A stretch of 64,000 nt of DNA from Idiomarinaceae bacterium HL-53 (GTDB lineage: Bacteria; Pseudomonadota; Gammaproteobacteria; Enterobacterales; Alteromonadaceae): NCBI GenBank assembly GCA_001458075.1, contig LN899469.1:62001-126000 (forward strand). The letters run 5' to 3'. Of this stretch, positions 44,915 through 57,185 are shown in pieces. Position 1 is the stretch's first letter; every line of letters starts with the position of its first letter. Both the position numbers and the translations under genes were made by a program. The notes beneath the pieces were generated by a model, which had not been told where the DNA came from, searched no databases, and was given only the letters and a program-made list of their open reading frames with translations.

Positions 44915-45145
44915 TTATGGCGTGCATTGCGGAGGCGCTTTTGACCAATCAATACGATGCCATGTTGCTTTAGCTTCTTCGCTAAGTTCGAGCGTAGCGC
45001 GCTGCTGTCGTTCCAGAAGCTCCCAAGCAAACCATTGTCGCATGGCAGTCTCCAACATGAGCGCACCGGTTACACCGAGGGTCATGGCGAGCATAACTTC
45101 AGGTAATGTAAACCCAGCGATGCCTCGCTTCTTAGCTATATTCAT
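44915..45145 (-). CDS. PpdC/PilV-like prepilin
   Basis: A 76-residue protein with a type IV prepilin N-terminus: basic leader MNIAKKRGIAG, cleavage before FTLPEV and a hydrophobic helix (about 13-34). It starts by ATGA overlap with the preceding gene and is last in a four-gene unit in the order of E. coli ppdA-ppdB-ygdB-ppdC. It is shorter than usual minor pilins, with only 40 residues after the helix. Confidence 0.72.
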   Translation of the reverse strand: MNIAKKRGIAGFTLPEVMLAMTLGVTGALMLETAMRQWFAWELLERQQRATLELSEEAKATWHRIDWSKAPPQCTP

Positions 45146-45606
45146 TCGCGTTGCCATTGCGCACCGCAGGCAGTGTCTAGCCAAGCTTTTCTCGTGCGTT
45201 CGACTCGTAAATTGCCGGTGGTGGAAAGCACCGCATCAACTTCAATACAACGTAAACCTTCCCCCTCTTCTTCGTTTGCCGCAGGGCAAGCTATCTCGGT
45301 AAACCGAACGTTCGCTCGCCAATGCGGGGGTTCGAGTGAAGGCTCAAAATGTAAGGCTGAAATATCGATCTCGGGATTCTCTTCTGCATAAACAATTGCC
45401 TCGGTAAGCATTAATTCCAGCCGACTCTGTAACTGAAAACGTTCCGCTTGGCGCGCACTCATGAGCGCCTGCTGCTGCCGTGCTAAACTCACGTCCGCAA
45501 AGCGAGTGCTCACAATCGCGAGCAGCATGAGTACCATGAGAAGCGCGCCACCGGTTTGCTCAAGATACTTTGGGTTTCGTAGCGGCGTAGTCAACTGAGT
45601 GGCCAT
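45142..45606 (-). CDS. YgdB/PilX-like protein (DUF2509-type)
   Basis: A 154-residue protein with one N-terminal hydrophobic helix (GGALLMVLMLLAIVSTRF, about 19-36) preceded by QT-G, similar to PilX or YgdB, which deviate from the GFTLxE motif. The rest is helical with two Cys pairs near the end (EIACPA, LRCIEV, DTACGA). ATG 45606 overlaps the previous gene. The assignment rests on position and helix type. Confidence 0.65.
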   Translation of the reverse strand: MATQLTTPLRNPKYLEQTGGALLMVLMLLAIVSTRFADVSLARQQQALMSARQAERFQLQSRLELMLTEAIVYAEENPEIDISALHFEPSLEPPHWRANVRFTEIACPAANEEEGEGLRCIEVDAVLSTTGNLRVERTRKAWLDTACGAQWQRE

Positions 45607-46055
45607 GGTAAACAAGCTTGCTCGCGTGTGTGTGGGGTTGCAGGTGCTGCAAACTCAAGGCACAAAAGCTTCGATTCAGCCGCTCGATATACGCGTTTGA
45701 ATCGTACCAACTGAGTATCGTTTAAGCCTTGCCAACCGCGATCAGCACATTGAGCGTTTGCCGGACGCCATTGCAACGCATTGTCTTTCACCCGGACGCC
45801 CACGTCTGCGTAGAGCAGACATTCATGCTCCGGCTGAAATTGCCAATCATCGGGGCTGCGCGTGCTATTCAGAAGGTCATTCCAAAGCCAGTGCAGCCAA
45901 TAGTAAGCCGCGGCCTGCGTGGTGTTTTCGGAAGCGGTCATGCGCCCCTGAAAACTCGTTGACCAGTTCATCATGCCCATGCTCAATAGCGCGGTCATTG
46001 CCAATGCAAGTTGTAGTTCTGTGAGCGTAAAGCCCGCGTATTGATGTTTTAACAT
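45591..46055 (-). CDS. PpdB/PilW-like prepilin
   Basis: A 154-residue protein with the leader MLKHQYAG and FTLTELQLALAMTALLSMGMM helix, so the prepilin peptidase site is after Gly 8. The globular part has Cys residues in EHECLLYADVG, NAQCADRGWQG and KLLCLEF. It overlaps the preceding gspH-like gene and the following ygdB-like gene. Confidence 0.74.
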   Translation of the reverse strand: MLKHQYAGFTLTELQLALAMTALLSMGMMNWSTSFQGRMTASENTTQAAAYYWLHWLWNDLLNSTRSPDDWQFQPEHECLLYADVGVRVKDNALQWRPANAQCADRGWQGLNDTQLVRFKRVYRAAESKLLCLEFAAPATPHTREQACLPWPLS

Positions 46056-46471
46056 GGGGACACCCCATGAAATAAGGGTTCTGTTTCACAAATGCGAATT
46101 CGTCCAACAGCACTTACAATAATTTTCACTTCATGATTTGGAAACGCATTGTGATGGACGCGTATCGTGCCGGCACTAAAGCCAGCCATACCCCGGTTCG
46201 CCGTAAACTGAACGTGCCCTTGCGGCATAAAGTTATCGCGCTGGCTGACTTGTGAATGCAGCGGAATAGCAGTAATTGCAGCCGTTTGATCTGTTGCCAA
46301 ATCGCGTGCTTGTTGCTGAGTATGGGTTAGGAGTCGATGTATTTGCCGAACATCGAAAAGATACTGCTGTTTGAAATGCCAACGATTGAATGCCGGCACA
46401 CCGGCGGTTGCCAAAGCCGCCAATATACCTGCCACCACTACGAGCTCGATGAGTGAAAATCCATTTTCCAT
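46049..46471 (-). CDS. PpdA/FimT/GspH-like prepilin
   Basis: A 140-residue pseudopilin with leader MENG and helix FSLIELVVVAGILAALATAG. It was started at 46471 because GGAGG lies just upstream. The C-terminal part (GMAGFSAGTIRV, VKIIVSAVGRIRICE) fits the GspH/FimT beta domain. It is the first of four overlapping prepilin-like genes downstream of ispH, where Pseudomonas carries fimT-pilE. No pilY1 is present here. Confidence 0.8.
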   Translation of the reverse strand: MENGFSLIELVVVAGILAALATAGVPAFNRWHFKQQYLFDVRQIHRLLTHTQQQARDLATDQTAAITAIPLHSQVSQRDNFMPQGHVQFTANRGMAGFSAGTIRVHHNAFPNHEVKIIVSAVGRIRICETEPLFHGVSPC

Positions 46472-46546
46472 AACGCCTCCATGCGTGAACATCGAAGTTC
46501 AAGTATGGAAGCGATTTAGCAAAAAGAAAGAAGCTTCAGCGAAGGC

Positions 46547-47488
46547 TTACAAGATTCTTAATTCAGGGGGAATCGAGAACGTGACGTTTTCTTCTCTGCC
46601 GCTACGTTCTTCTACTGCGGATTGCGTTCCTCCATGGCTTTGCAGCCACCTCACAACTTCTTGTACGAGCACTTCGGGCGCCGATGCACCTGCGGTAACG
46701 CCCACAGTTTTCGCACCTTCGAGCCAAGCCGGCTCAATACAATCGGCACTGTCGATCAGATAACCACGCGTTCCCATCTTTTCTCCAAGCTCGCGCAAGC
46801 GATTGCTGTTCGAACTGTTGCGAGCACCCACCACCAAAAGCACATCGACTTCATCCGCAAGCTCCCGCACCGCGTCCTGACGGTTTTGTGTTGCGTAGCA
46901 AATATCGTCTTTACGCGGCCCTTGAATAGACGGAAACCGCGCCCGCAGCGCGTCAATAATATCGGCAGTATCGTCTACAGAAAGCGTGGTTTGGCTCATG
47001 TAGTGCAGTTGCGTAGGATCTTTTACATTGAGTGTTGCGACGTCTGCGACGGACTCTACTAAATAAATACCACCCGCTTCGCTAAAATACTGCCCCATGG
47101 TGCCTTCCACTTCAGGATGCCCTGAGTGCCCGATTAATACGCACTCATGGTCACGACGACTCGCCCGCGTCACCTCCATATGAACCTTGGTGACCAACGG
47201 ACAGGTGGCATCGAATACTTTCAAACCACGCGCCGAAGCTGCGTCGCGAACCGCTCGAGAGACACCATGCGCACTAAAAATAACAATCGCATCGTCGGGA
47301 ACCTGATCGAGCTCTTCCACAAAAACCGCGCCGCGATCACGCAAGCCGTTTACGACATGCTTATTGTGCACCACTTCATGACGCACATAGATAGGCGGCT
47401 CAAATAGTGCGAGCGCTTGTTCCACAATCGTGATTGCGCGGTCGACACCGGCACAAAACCCACGCGGATTGGCCAGAATGATTTTCAT
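46547..47488 (-). CDS. ispH: 4-hydroxy-3-methylbut-2-enyl diphosphate reductase
   Basis: Last enzyme of the MEP isoprenoid pathway, an iron-sulfur reductase giving IPP and DMAPP. The 313 residues have the three cluster cysteines in [13 protein letters not shown] (Cys 12), DATCPLV and [11 protein letters not shown]. Also [35 protein letters not shown] and [10 protein letters not shown]. It starts two bases after fkpB. Confidence 0.96.
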   Translation of the reverse strand: MKIILANPRGFCAGVDRAITIVEQALALFEPPIYVRHEVVHNKHVVNGLRDRGAVFVEELDQVPDDAIVIFSAHGVSRAVRDAASARGLKVFDATCPLVTKVHMEVTRASRRDHECVLIGHSGHPEVEGTMGQYFSEAGGIYLVESVADVATLNVKDPTQLHYMSQTTLSVDDTADIIDALRARFPSIQGPRKDDICYATQNRQDAVRELADEVDVLLVVGARNSSNSNRLRELGEKMGTRGYLIDSADCIEPAWLEGAKTVGVTAGASAPEVLVQEVVRWLQSHGGTQSAVEERSGREENVTFSIPPELRIL

Positions 47489-47490
47489 GT

Positions 47491-47931
47491 TTACTCCACA
47501 CTCAATATTTCCACGGCAAAGGTCACTTTATGACCCGCCAGTGGATGATTGAAATCGACAGTGACTATATGACCATCGATATTACGAATAATTCCGGGAA
47601 CTTCTCTCCCATCGGGTTGGGTAAAGCCAATAATCGCACCAATTTCCGGGGGTGTCTCCGACGAAAAACGGCTGAGTTCCACATGATAAATATTTTGCGG
47701 ATTCGGCTGCCCAAACGCATCTTCTGGGGGCAGCGTAAACTCACCTTTGTCGCCTGGCTTTAAACCCAACAAGCAAGCTTCAAAGTTAGGCGTGAGATTG
47801 CCATCGCCCATGGTGAGGCGCGCGGGCTTACCATTCACACGGGTACTGTCCGCCGCAGAGCCGTCTTCAAGCTTTAAATCAAAGTGCAGCACAACCTTGC
47901 TACCTGCCTCGATTGCTTTCAAGTCAGCCAT
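47491..47931 (-). CDS. fkpB: FKBP-type peptidyl-prolyl isomerase FkpB (SlpA)
   Basis: Cytoplasmic proline isomerase and chaperone of the SlyD/SlpA type. ATG 47931 ([20 protein letters not shown]) gives 146 residues. The FKBP core is interrupted by the insert-in-flap region ([21 protein letters not shown]) and returns at [19 protein letters not shown]. It overlaps lspA by eight bases in the conserved ileS-lspA-fkpB-ispH order. Confidence 0.94.
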   Translation of the reverse strand: MADLKAIEAGSKVVLHFDLKLEDGSAADSTRVNGKPARLTMGDGNLTPNFEACLLGLKPGDKGEFTLPPEDAFGQPNPQNIYHVELSRFSSETPPEIGAIIGFTQPDGREVPGIIRNIDGHIVTVDFNHPLAGHKVTFAVEILSVE

Positions 47932-48484
47932 GTTTGTGCCCCTTTGCGTTCCGTTTCTTCTCGCGTTGCTCTTCACGGATGGCCAATAAACTATCGAGGA
48001 TCATCAAGCCAGCGCCGATAACAATGGCACTGTCTGCCACATTAAACGCGGGCCAGTGCCAGCCTGCATAATGCACGTCTAAGAAGTCGACCACGGAGCC
48101 CAAACGAATGCGGTCGATGACATTGCCGATGGCGCCACCAATAATCAGCGCAAACGCAATATTCACACGCCGCATGGTCAATGGTTGACGGCGCAACATC
48201 ACCAATAATACACCACTGACAACAATCGCTATCGTTGTGAAAAACCAACGCTGCCAACCGCTATGGTCAGCCAGAAAACTAAACGCAGCCCCATAATTAC
48301 GCACATGAATAATATTAAAAAACGACGTCACCTCAATACGATCACGCATAAATTCAATGTTATTCAAAATCCATAATTTAGAACTCTGATCGAGCACTAA
48401 AATAAGCAGGGTGAGCCACAAGAACCGAAGCCCGGTTTGCTGCCAGCTGAGTGCTCGCCAGTTTACTTCAGGCGTATTCGACAT
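47924..48484 (-). CDS. lspA: Lipoprotein signal peptidase LspA
   Basis: Membrane aspartyl protease that cleaves prolipoprotein signal peptides. ATG 48484 overlaps the ileS stop (TAATG) and gives 186 residues. Four membrane helices and the catalytic segments GGAIGNVIDRIRLGSVVDFLD and FNVADSAIVIGAGLMI, each with an Asp, are visible. The C-terminus is Lys/Arg-rich. Confidence 0.95.
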   Translation of the reverse strand: MSNTPEVNWRALSWQQTGLRFLWLTLLILVLDQSSKLWILNNIEFMRDRIEVTSFFNIIHVRNYGAAFSFLADHSGWQRWFFTTIAIVVSGVLLVMLRRQPLTMRRVNIAFALIIGGAIGNVIDRIRLGSVVDFLDVHYAGWHWPAFNVADSAIVIGAGLMILDSLLAIREEQREKKRNAKGHKHG

Positions 48485-51324
48485 TAGGCAAACTCCCGTT
48501 GCTCGCCGTCGCCTGTCACGTTGGTAACACAACGGCCACACAATTCTTCATGTTCAGCATGTGCACCGACGTCTTCACGATGATGCCAGCAACGCGCGCA
48601 CTTCGAGAACGACGTTCTTGCCACGGCAACTTTAAGTCCTTCAATCTCGGTTTCCACCGCATCTGCAGGTGCTTCAGCAAGCGCTGCCACCCTCGCTGCA
48701 GAAGTAAGCAGCACAAAGCGAAGTTCATCTTTCGGCGCCTTCAGTGTCGCGGCCAATGTCGCGTCTGCATAAAGCGTGACTTCAGCTTGTAACGAGCCGC
48801 CAATTTTTCCATCTTTCCGCGCAAGTTCAAGTGCACGATTCACTTCACTGCGCACTTCCAGCAGTTGCTCCCAATCGCTATTCTGAATGCGATTCGCTTC
48901 TTCTAATCCTTGCGGCCAATCCACGTACCAGGTTTCTGTAAACACATAGTCACTGCGTTTCCCTTGCGCAGGTTGCGGCATGAAGCCCCAAATCTCTTGT
49001 GCGGTGAAACTCATGATCGGCGCCATCCAACGCACCAACGCCTCTGCGATATGCCAAAGCGCAGTTTGGCAAGAGCGTTGCGCCACACTATCGAGCTTCG
49101 CGGTATATTGGCGATCTTTAATGATGTCGAGATAGAAACTGCCCAAATCAATCGAGCAAAAATGCATGAGCTTTTGCACGACGGTCAGGAATTGGTAATC
49201 GTCGTAAGCTTGTACAAGCTCTTCCTGCAGGGCATTGGCGCGCGCCACGATCCAGTGATCGACTGCCACCATGTCTGCAACCGCGACCTGATGTTGCGCA
49301 GGTTCAAAACCATTCAAATTCGCGAGTAAGAAACGCGCTGTATTTCGAATTCTTCGATACGCATCCGCTGACCGCTTCAAAATTTCATCAGACACCGTCA
49401 TTTCAGCAGTGTAGTCGGTCGACGCAACCCACAAACGCAGAATATCGGCCCCTAACTTATTCCAAACCTCTTGAGGCGCGACCACGTTTCCGAGCGACTT
49501 AGACATTTTACGACCCTGCCCGTCGACCGTGAAACCATGCGTGAGCACCTGTCGATACGGTGCTTCACCGCGCGTCGCCACACCTGTGAGCAATGAGCTT
49601 TGGAACCACCCACGATGCTGATCTGAACCTTCCAAATATAAGTCTGCAGGCCAGCTCAGACTCTCATCTTGCGCAAGCACAGCATCATGCGTAACCCCTG
49701 AGTCAAACCAAACATCGAGCGTATCGGTGAGCTTGCGATATTGATTTGCTTCCTCACCGAGTAGCGTTTCCGGCTCCAAATCGAACCATGCTTGAATGCC
49801 CTCTTGCTCAATCAGCTTTGCCACCGCTTCCAGCAACTCGCCAGAGCGCGGATGCAATGCGTCAGTCTCTTTATTTACAAATAAGGTGAGCGGTACACCC
49901 CAAGTGCGTTGACGAGAAATACACCAATCAGGACGCCCCTCAACCATACCGGCAATACGCTGCTCGCCCCATTCTGGCACCCAGCGCACTTGCTTAATTT
50001 CACTTAAGGCCTTTGTGCGCAGGCCTTCTTTATCCATACTAATGAACCACTGCGGTGTAGCTCTAAAAATAATGGGGGTTTTATGGCGCCAGCAATGTGG
50101 GTAAGAATGGAAGTACTGCTCATGATGAATTAAGCAGCCCGCTTCGGTGAGGCTATCGACAATCGCTTGATTCGCTTTAAACACATGCATGCCCGCAAAT
50201 TCAGGCGTATCGGCTTTGTACACACCGTTGTCGTTGACTGGGTTGTATACTTCTAAATCGTACTTTTGCCCCACTAAGAAATCGTCGACGCCATGGCCTG
50301 GTGCCGTATGCACACAGCCGGTACCGGAATCAGTGGTCACATGCTCACCGAGAATTACAGGCACTGTGCGTTCTTGAAGTGGGTGATGCAAACGCATGTG
50401 CTCAAGATCTGCGCCTTTGCAGAAGCCAAGCTTGTGATAGTTCGAAATGCCGTAGCGGTCCATGGCGCTGGTGACCAAATCGCTGGCTAAAATTAAGCGC
50501 TCCGGTTTATCACCCTCAACTTGTACCAGCGCGTATTCGAGCCCTGCTGCCAAAGTCACCGCCATATTGGCAGGAATGGTCCATGGCGTCGTGGTCCAAA
50601 TCATCACACTCACAGGGCCATGACCTTCATGAGCGTCAGGATGATTGAAATGTTTTAGCGCCGCTGCTTCGTCTTCTACGAAGAAACGTACATCAATGGC
50701 AGGTGAATTTTTGTCTTTATATTCAACTTCCGCCTCTGCGAGAGCAGAACCACAATCGGTACACCAATGCACAGGTTTAAAGCCTTGGTGCAAATGACCA
50801 CGCTCCATCACTTTACCGAGCGCACGCACGATATTTGCTTCTTGCGCAAAATTCATGGTGAGGTAGGGCTTGTCCCATGCACCGAGCACGCCCAAGCGTT
50901 TGAAATCATCACGCTGTCCATCGATTTGTGATTGTGCGTACTCACGACATTTAGCGCGAAACTCTGCCGTGGAAAGCTTTTTACCTGGCTTGCCGTATTT
51001 TTTCTCGACGACCAATTCGATAGGTAAGCCGTGACAGTCCCAGCCCGGCACATAGGGTGCATCGAAACCGCTTAGGGTTTTCGATTTGACTACCATGTCT
51101 TTAATGATTTTGTTGACAGCATGACCAATATGAATTGAGCCATTCGCATAGGGAGGACCGTCGTGCAAAATAAACTTGTCACGACCTTGGCGCGACGCAC
51201 GAATTTTTCCGTACAGGTCGTCTTCATACCACTGCTTCAGCATTTCTGGCTCACGTTGAGCCAAATTACCGCGCATAGGGAACGGTGTGTCTGGGAGATT
51301 CAGAGTGGATTTATAGTCGCTCAT
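48484..51324 (-). CDS. ileS: Isoleucyl-tRNA synthetase
   Basis: Class I synthetase charging tRNA-Ile with editing of valine. The 946 residues have HIGH ([19 protein letters not shown], about 55-73), the CP1 editing domain with [19 protein letters not shown] ([10 protein letters not shown]) and the C-terminal zinc finger with CARCW and CGRCVTN. It is between ribF and lspA. Confidence 0.97.
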   Translation of the reverse strand: MSDYKSTLNLPDTPFPMRGNLAQREPEMLKQWYEDDLYGKIRASRQGRDKFILHDGPPYANGSIHIGHAVNKIIKDMVVKSKTLSGFDAPYVPGWDCHGLPIELVVEKKYGKPGKKLSTAEFRAKCREYAQSQIDGQRDDFKRLGVLGAWDKPYLTMNFAQEANIVRALGKVMERGHLHQGFKPVHWCTDCGSALAEAEVEYKDKNSPAIDVRFFVEDEAAALKHFNHPDAHEGHGPVSVMIWTTTPWTIPANMAVTLAAGLEYALVQVEGDKPERLILASDLVTSAMDRYGISNYHKLGFCKGADLEHMRLHHPLQERTVPVILGEHVTTDSGTGCVHTAPGHGVDDFLVGQKYDLEVYNPVNDNGVYKADTPEFAGMHVFKANQAIVDSLTEAGCLIHHEQYFHSYPHCWRHKTPIIFRATPQWFISMDKEGLRTKALSEIKQVRWVPEWGEQRIAGMVEGRPDWCISRQRTWGVPLTLFVNKETDALHPRSGELLEAVAKLIEQEGIQAWFDLEPETLLGEEANQYRKLTDTLDVWFDSGVTHDAVLAQDESLSWPADLYLEGSDQHRGWFQSSLLTGVATRGEAPYRQVLTHGFTVDGQGRKMSKSLGNVVAPQEVWNKLGADILRLWVASTDYTAEMTVSDEILKRSADAYRRIRNTARFLLANLNGFEPAQHQVAVADMVAVDHWIVARANALQEELVQAYDDYQFLTVVQKLMHFCSIDLGSFYLDIIKDRQYTAKLDSVAQRSCQTALWHIAEALVRWMAPIMSFTAQEIWGFMPQPAQGKRSDYVFTETWYVDWPQGLEEANRIQNSDWEQLLEVRSEVNRALELARKDGKIGGSLQAEVTLYADATLAATLKAPKDELRFVLLTSAARVAALAEAPADAVETEIEGLKVAVARTSFSKCARCWHHREDVGAHAEHEELCGRCVTNVTGDGEQREFA

Positions 51325-51397
51325 GCTGTTTGCCCGTTACCTTATTTCTGCAAAATGTCTAAAAATTATTGGAATGTTTCATCTTAACGATTTGTGC

Positions 51398-52342
51398 CTA
51401 GGGACGCACGTTGAATTCATGCCTTTCGAACCATTTTATGGCATTTTCTTTGTCTTTCTGAATCTGCTCTCGTAGCGCGTCGAACGATTCAAACTTTCTC
51501 TCCTCTCGAAGCATTTGCTGCGGATACACGCGCATGCTTTGACCATAGAGATCGCCCGAGAAATTGAACAAATGCACCTCGAGTTGTGCTTGCTTTCCCC
51601 CAAAGGTGGGGCGATACCCGATGTTGGCAACCCCTTGGTAGGTGGTATTACCCACGCGTGCAACCACAGCAAACACTCCATGCAATGGCGAGTGTAAACG
51701 ATGTAGTGGCAAGTTTGCGGTTGGAAAGCCGAGCTTGCGGCCATTCTTCTCGCCGTGGCTTACTTTGCCTGTGAAATGAAATGGGTGCCCCAGCATTTCA
51801 CTGGCTTCAGCAAATTGACCTCGCTGCAAGGCTTCGCGAATAAGCGTACTCGAAACGCGCACGTCAAGCTGTCGATAGCTTGCTGTATTCGATACTGCAA
51901 AACCGAACGCTTCACCTGCCTTTTGCAACATTGCAAAGTCGCCCTCTCGGCCTTTACCGAAACGAAAATCGTCGCCAACCACTAAATGCTTCACACCCAG
52001 TTTTTCAACCAGTACATGCTCAATAAAATAGCGGGCCGGCTGTTGTGAAAAGGCATGGTTAAAGCGGGTGCAAATGAGGTATTCTAATCCGAGCGGCGCC
52101 ATCAATTCATACTTCTCTCGCCAGCGTGTAAGCCTTGCGGGCGCTTGCTCTGGACGAAACAGCTCGAGCGGCTGCGGTTCAAATATCATAACGGCTGCAG
52201 GCACGCCATGCGCTTTCGCACTCTCCTGTACACGCGAAAGCACCGCACGATGCCCTAAATGCACGCCGTCGAAGTTGCCGATGGTCAGCACACAGTGCCG
52301 ATGCTTCGGTTGAATGTTATGTAAGCCACGAATTAATTTCAT
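51398..52342 (-). CDS. ribF: Bifunctional riboflavin kinase/FAD synthetase
   Basis: Makes FMN and FAD. The 314 residues comprise the FAD synthetase domain (TIGNFDGVHLGHRAVLSRV, about 21-39; VVGDDFRFGKGREGD; SSTLIREAL) and the riboflavin kinase domain (GRKLGFPTANLPL; GVFAVVARVG). It lies between murJ and ileS, as in E. coli. Confidence 0.96.
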   Translation of the reverse strand: MKLIRGLHNIQPKHRHCVLTIGNFDGVHLGHRAVLSRVQESAKAHGVPAAVMIFEPQPLELFRPEQAPARLTRWREKYELMAPLGLEYLICTRFNHAFSQQPARYFIEHVLVEKLGVKHLVVGDDFRFGKGREGDFAMLQKAGEAFGFAVSNTASYRQLDVRVSSTLIREALQRGQFAEASEMLGHPFHFTGKVSHGEKNGRKLGFPTANLPLHRLHSPLHGVFAVVARVGNTTYQGVANIGYRPTFGGKQAQLEVHLFNFSGDLYGQSMRVYPQQMLREERKFESFDALREQIQKDKENAIKWFERHEFNVRP

Positions 52343-52396
52343 AAGCGCGCGATTATAACGAAAGCGGCGCCATGATTCAGTAGTTTTGCACTGGAA

Positions 52397-53995
52397 TTAG
52401 GCCGCTTTTAGTTGTCGAGTGCGCCCTCCCAGGACAAACCATGCACAAACGAACACAGTCGCACCCGCGAAAATAAGCCCTGCAAGCCAACCGACACGGG
52501 AGAAGAACGTCATTTCTAACCATGCACTCGTTGCAGGTGCCAAGAAGTGAATAAACAAGCTCATCAATACGGCCGAAATAGCCACGCGTGACACAAACAA
52601 CCACGTACTGCGTGGCATTCTTAGAACGCCCTCTCGATATAACACAGCGCCAAGCAACAGCGCATTCACGGTGCCCGAAAGCGCAGTTGCTATGGCAAGG
52701 CCCACATAACCAAATGGAATGGCAAAGATCACGTTAAACACCATATTCGTCACCATTGCAATAATCCCGTATTTCACCGGGCGCTTCGTGTCCTGTCGCG
52801 AGAAAAATCCGGTAGCAAGCACTTTCACGAGCATAAAGCTCAATAACCCAGAGGCATAAGCGATAAGCGCATAGGATGCGAAAGTTGCGTCTTGCGCGAC
52901 AAATTCACCCCGCATAAACAGCACCATCAGCATGGGCTCGGCCAACACAATAAGGCCCGCCATCGCTGGGATGCCTAGCATAACGACCATGCGAACGCCC
53001 CAATCAAGCGTGTCTGCAAACTTTTCTGCAGATTGATCCACATGTCGTGCAGAAAGCGCTGGTAGAATAACCGTAGCAATCGCGATACCAAACAGCCCCA
53101 ACGGAAACTCTAGCAAGCGATCCGCGTAATACAGCCAACTGATCGACCCGGTTTTTAGAAAACTCGCAATGAGCGTATCGAACAGAAGATTAATTTGGCT
53201 GACAGAGACACCAAAGAGGGCGGGGATCATGATGGTGCGGATGCGCGTCACGCCGGGATCGCGCCAGCCCCATTTCGGAAGCACCAAGACTCCGGCGGCA
53301 CGTAAAAATGGCAACTGAAATAAAAACTGCGCTAGTCCTCCCAGAAAAACCCCGATGGCTAGGCCAATTTCGGGTTGTGCAAGGTTTGGCGCGAGCCAAA
53401 TTGCGCAAATAATAATAGCAACATTCAGCAGAACCGGCGTAAAGGCTGCCACACCAAACTTACCGAGTGTATTGAGCACTGCACCGGCCAATGCCGTGAG
53501 AGTAATAAAGAATAAATAGGGAAAGGTTATTTTCAGTAACAAGCTCGCCAGTTCAAATTTCTCGCCCTGTGGCCCGCCCTCAAGGTATTCAATGAACCAC
53601 CCCATGCCAAATAGTGCCGCAACCACCGGGGAGAGCACCATCGCGAGCAGTGTAATGATGCCTACAATCGTACCGAGCGTACCCGCAGCACGGGCAATTA
53701 AGAGTTGTGTTTCCGCCAGTGGCTTGCCCCGATGATATTCGGTAAGCACGGGCACAAAGGCTTGCGCGAAAGCGCCTTCTGCAAACAAGCGGCGTAAGAA
53801 ATTAGGTATCTTATTCGCAAAGAAAAATACGTCGGCCGCGGCTCCCGCACCCATTAACCCGGCGATCACGACGTCGCGCGCTAAACCGAGTACGCGTGAC
53901 AAAAAGGTCATGACGCTCACAATAAAACCAGAACGGAGTAACCGCGGTGCAGGAGGTTTCGGTGCTACGGTAGAACTGGAGCTAGGCACTGACAC
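52397..53995 (-). CDS. murJ: Lipid II flippase MurJ
   Basis: Flips lipid II across the inner membrane for peptidoglycan synthesis. The 532 residues have about 14 membrane helices and the family N-terminus LLRSGFIVSVMTFLSRVLGLARDVVIA. The PNFLRRLFAEGAFAQAFVPVL segment is characteristic. The start is a GTG with AGGAAC 12 bases upstream. It is divergent from rpsT. Confidence 0.95.
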   Translation of the reverse strand: MSVPSSSSTVAPKPPAPRLLRSGFIVSVMTFLSRVLGLARDVVIAGLMGAGAAADVFFFANKIPNFLRRLFAEGAFAQAFVPVLTEYHRGKPLAETQLLIARAAGTLGTIVGIITLLAMVLSPVVAALFGMGWFIEYLEGGPQGEKFELASLLLKITFPYLFFITLTALAGAVLNTLGKFGVAAFTPVLLNVAIIICAIWLAPNLAQPEIGLAIGVFLGGLAQFLFQLPFLRAAGVLVLPKWGWRDPGVTRIRTIMIPALFGVSVSQINLLFDTLIASFLKTGSISWLYYADRLLEFPLGLFGIAIATVILPALSARHVDQSAEKFADTLDWGVRMVVMLGIPAMAGLIVLAEPMLMVLFMRGEFVAQDATFASYALIAYASGLLSFMLVKVLATGFFSRQDTKRPVKYGIIAMVTNMVFNVIFAIPFGYVGLAIATALSGTVNALLLGAVLYREGVLRMPRSTWLFVSRVAISAVLMSLFIHFLAPATSAWLEMTFFSRVGWLAGLIFAGATVFVCAWFVLGGRTRQLKAA

Positions 53996-54159
53996 GTTTT
54001 TTTGAGTTCCTAAATTAACACGTATTTTTTGCCACAGATTAGCACGCGCTCCCCCCTTGAGAAAGCCTCTACCTCATGACTGCTCCCTCGACTTGATCAC
54101 TCTCCCACTCATGAGCGATAATGGATACCAATTTATTGCACAAATAAATCGGTCATTTA

Positions 54160-54188
54160 TTGACTTTTAGAGCGGAAAAAGGCATAGT
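54160..54188 (+). promoter_or_regulatory. Candidate promoter of rpsT
   Basis: -35 TTGACT (54160-54165), 17-base spacer, -10 CATAGT (54183-54188), giving a leader of about 45 bases. It is the best match in the 245-base murJ-rpsT divergent gap. Confidence 0.5.
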
Positions 54189-54240
54189 CCACCACCTTAA
54201 ATTTCCGGTTCAGTTATAGATTCATTTTCAGGAGTTAACC

Positions 54241-54507
54241 TTGGCTAACATTAAGTCTGCGAAAAAGCGCGCGCTACAGGCGGAAAAAAACCGTCAACAT
54301 AACGCAAGCCGTCGCTCAATGATGCGCACTTACATCAAAAAAGTAACCGCGGCTATTGCTGCTGGTGAGCAAGCAAAAGCACAAGAAGCTTTCGCTGAAT
54401 TGACCCCAGTTTTGGATCGCTACGCGACCAAAGGTCTAATTCACAAAAACAAAGCGGCACGTCATAAGAGCCGTTTGAGTGCAAAGATCAACGCACTTTC
54501 TGCTTAA
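54241..54507 (+). CDS. rpsT: Small ribosomal subunit protein bS20
   Basis: Binds 16S rRNA early in 30S assembly. The 88 residues ([20 protein letters not shown], then [13 protein letters not shown]) are all helical and basic. The start codon is TTG with an AGGAG site. E. coli rpsT also uses UUG, which allows autogenous control, so the same regulation is likely. A terminator follows. Confidence 0.97.
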   Translation: MANIKSAKKRALQAEKNRQHNASRRSMMRTYIKKVTAAIAAGEQAKAQEAFAELTPVLDRYATKGLIHKNKAARHKSRLSAKINALSA

Positions 54508-54540
54508 TTTCTATCGCAAGATACAAACAGAAAGCAGCAT

Positions 54541-54564
54541 GAAAAGCACCTTCGGGTGCTTTTC
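54541..54564 (+). terminator. Rho-independent terminator of rpsT
   Basis: GAAAAGCACC, loop TTCG, GGTGCTTTTC: a perfect 10-bp stem with a stable tetraloop, followed by TGTTTTG, 34 bases after the rpsT stop. It could also serve the convergent acyl carrier protein gene. Confidence 0.88.
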
Positions 54565-54580
54565 TGTTTTGTGCTGTCCG

Positions 54581-54850
54581 TTAGCGGTCGTCGTCTGCGT
54601 GCCGGTATAAACTGATGAGTTCGGCGAGCGTGTGGGGTAACTCACCACAACTACCGTCATGGAAAGGGCTATAACCTAAGGTTTCGTCCATTCTGCCAAC
54701 AACCATTGCCAAGCCGAGAGAATCTAATCCAGACTCTTGCAAATTCGTTGCCGGATTCAAATCCGCCACCAGGTCATTGCCGGTTTGCGCCGCGACCTCT
54801 TCCATGCATTTATACAGCACTTGTTCTATTTGGTAACTACGTGTGCTCAC
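54581..54850 (-). CDS. Acyl carrier protein-like protein
   Basis: An 89-residue protein with a phosphopantetheine attachment motif (NLQESGLDSLGLAMVVGRMD; Ser in DSL) within an ACP helix bundle (about 5-80). GTG 54850 was preferred, giving MSTRSYQIEQVLYKCMEEV; an ATG at 54889 would add a basic stretch untypical of ACPs. It is divergent from pseB, 150 bases apart. Dedicated ACPs appear in flagellar glycan clusters where acyl groups other than acetyl are added; such a role is inferred only. Confidence 0.78.
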   Translation of the reverse strand: MSTRSYQIEQVLYKCMEEVAAQTGNDLVADLNPATNLQESGLDSLGLAMVVGRMDETLGYSPFHDGSCGELPHTLAELISLYRHADDDR

Positions 54851-54962
54851 TCTATTTCTCTTACTTCTTATGACTAGCAACGCAAGCACATTAACATGCG
54901 AACATGAAAACGAAAATATTTCCGCTCAATTTTACCCAACACTAGCCCGCTTTATCGATTAC

Positions 54963-54971
54963 TGTTATAAA
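54963..54971 (+). promoter_or_regulatory. Candidate extended -10 promoter of pseB
   Basis: TGTTATAAA (TGN plus TATAAA), about 30 bases before the pseB ATG; no clear -35. A sigma-28 match was looked for and not found. Confidence 0.38.
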
Positions 54972-54991
54972 TGAAAGAATATTCAGAGTGA

Positions 54992-57162
<2,171 letters not shown>

Positions 57163-57185
57163 CTTTCGAAGAGCGAGGATTTCTA

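Noticed and set aside
54010-54240. A tRNA or small RNA in the murJ-rpsT gap
   Set aside because: No cloverleaf or strong hairpin was seen; the stretch is A/T-rich promoter-like sequence.
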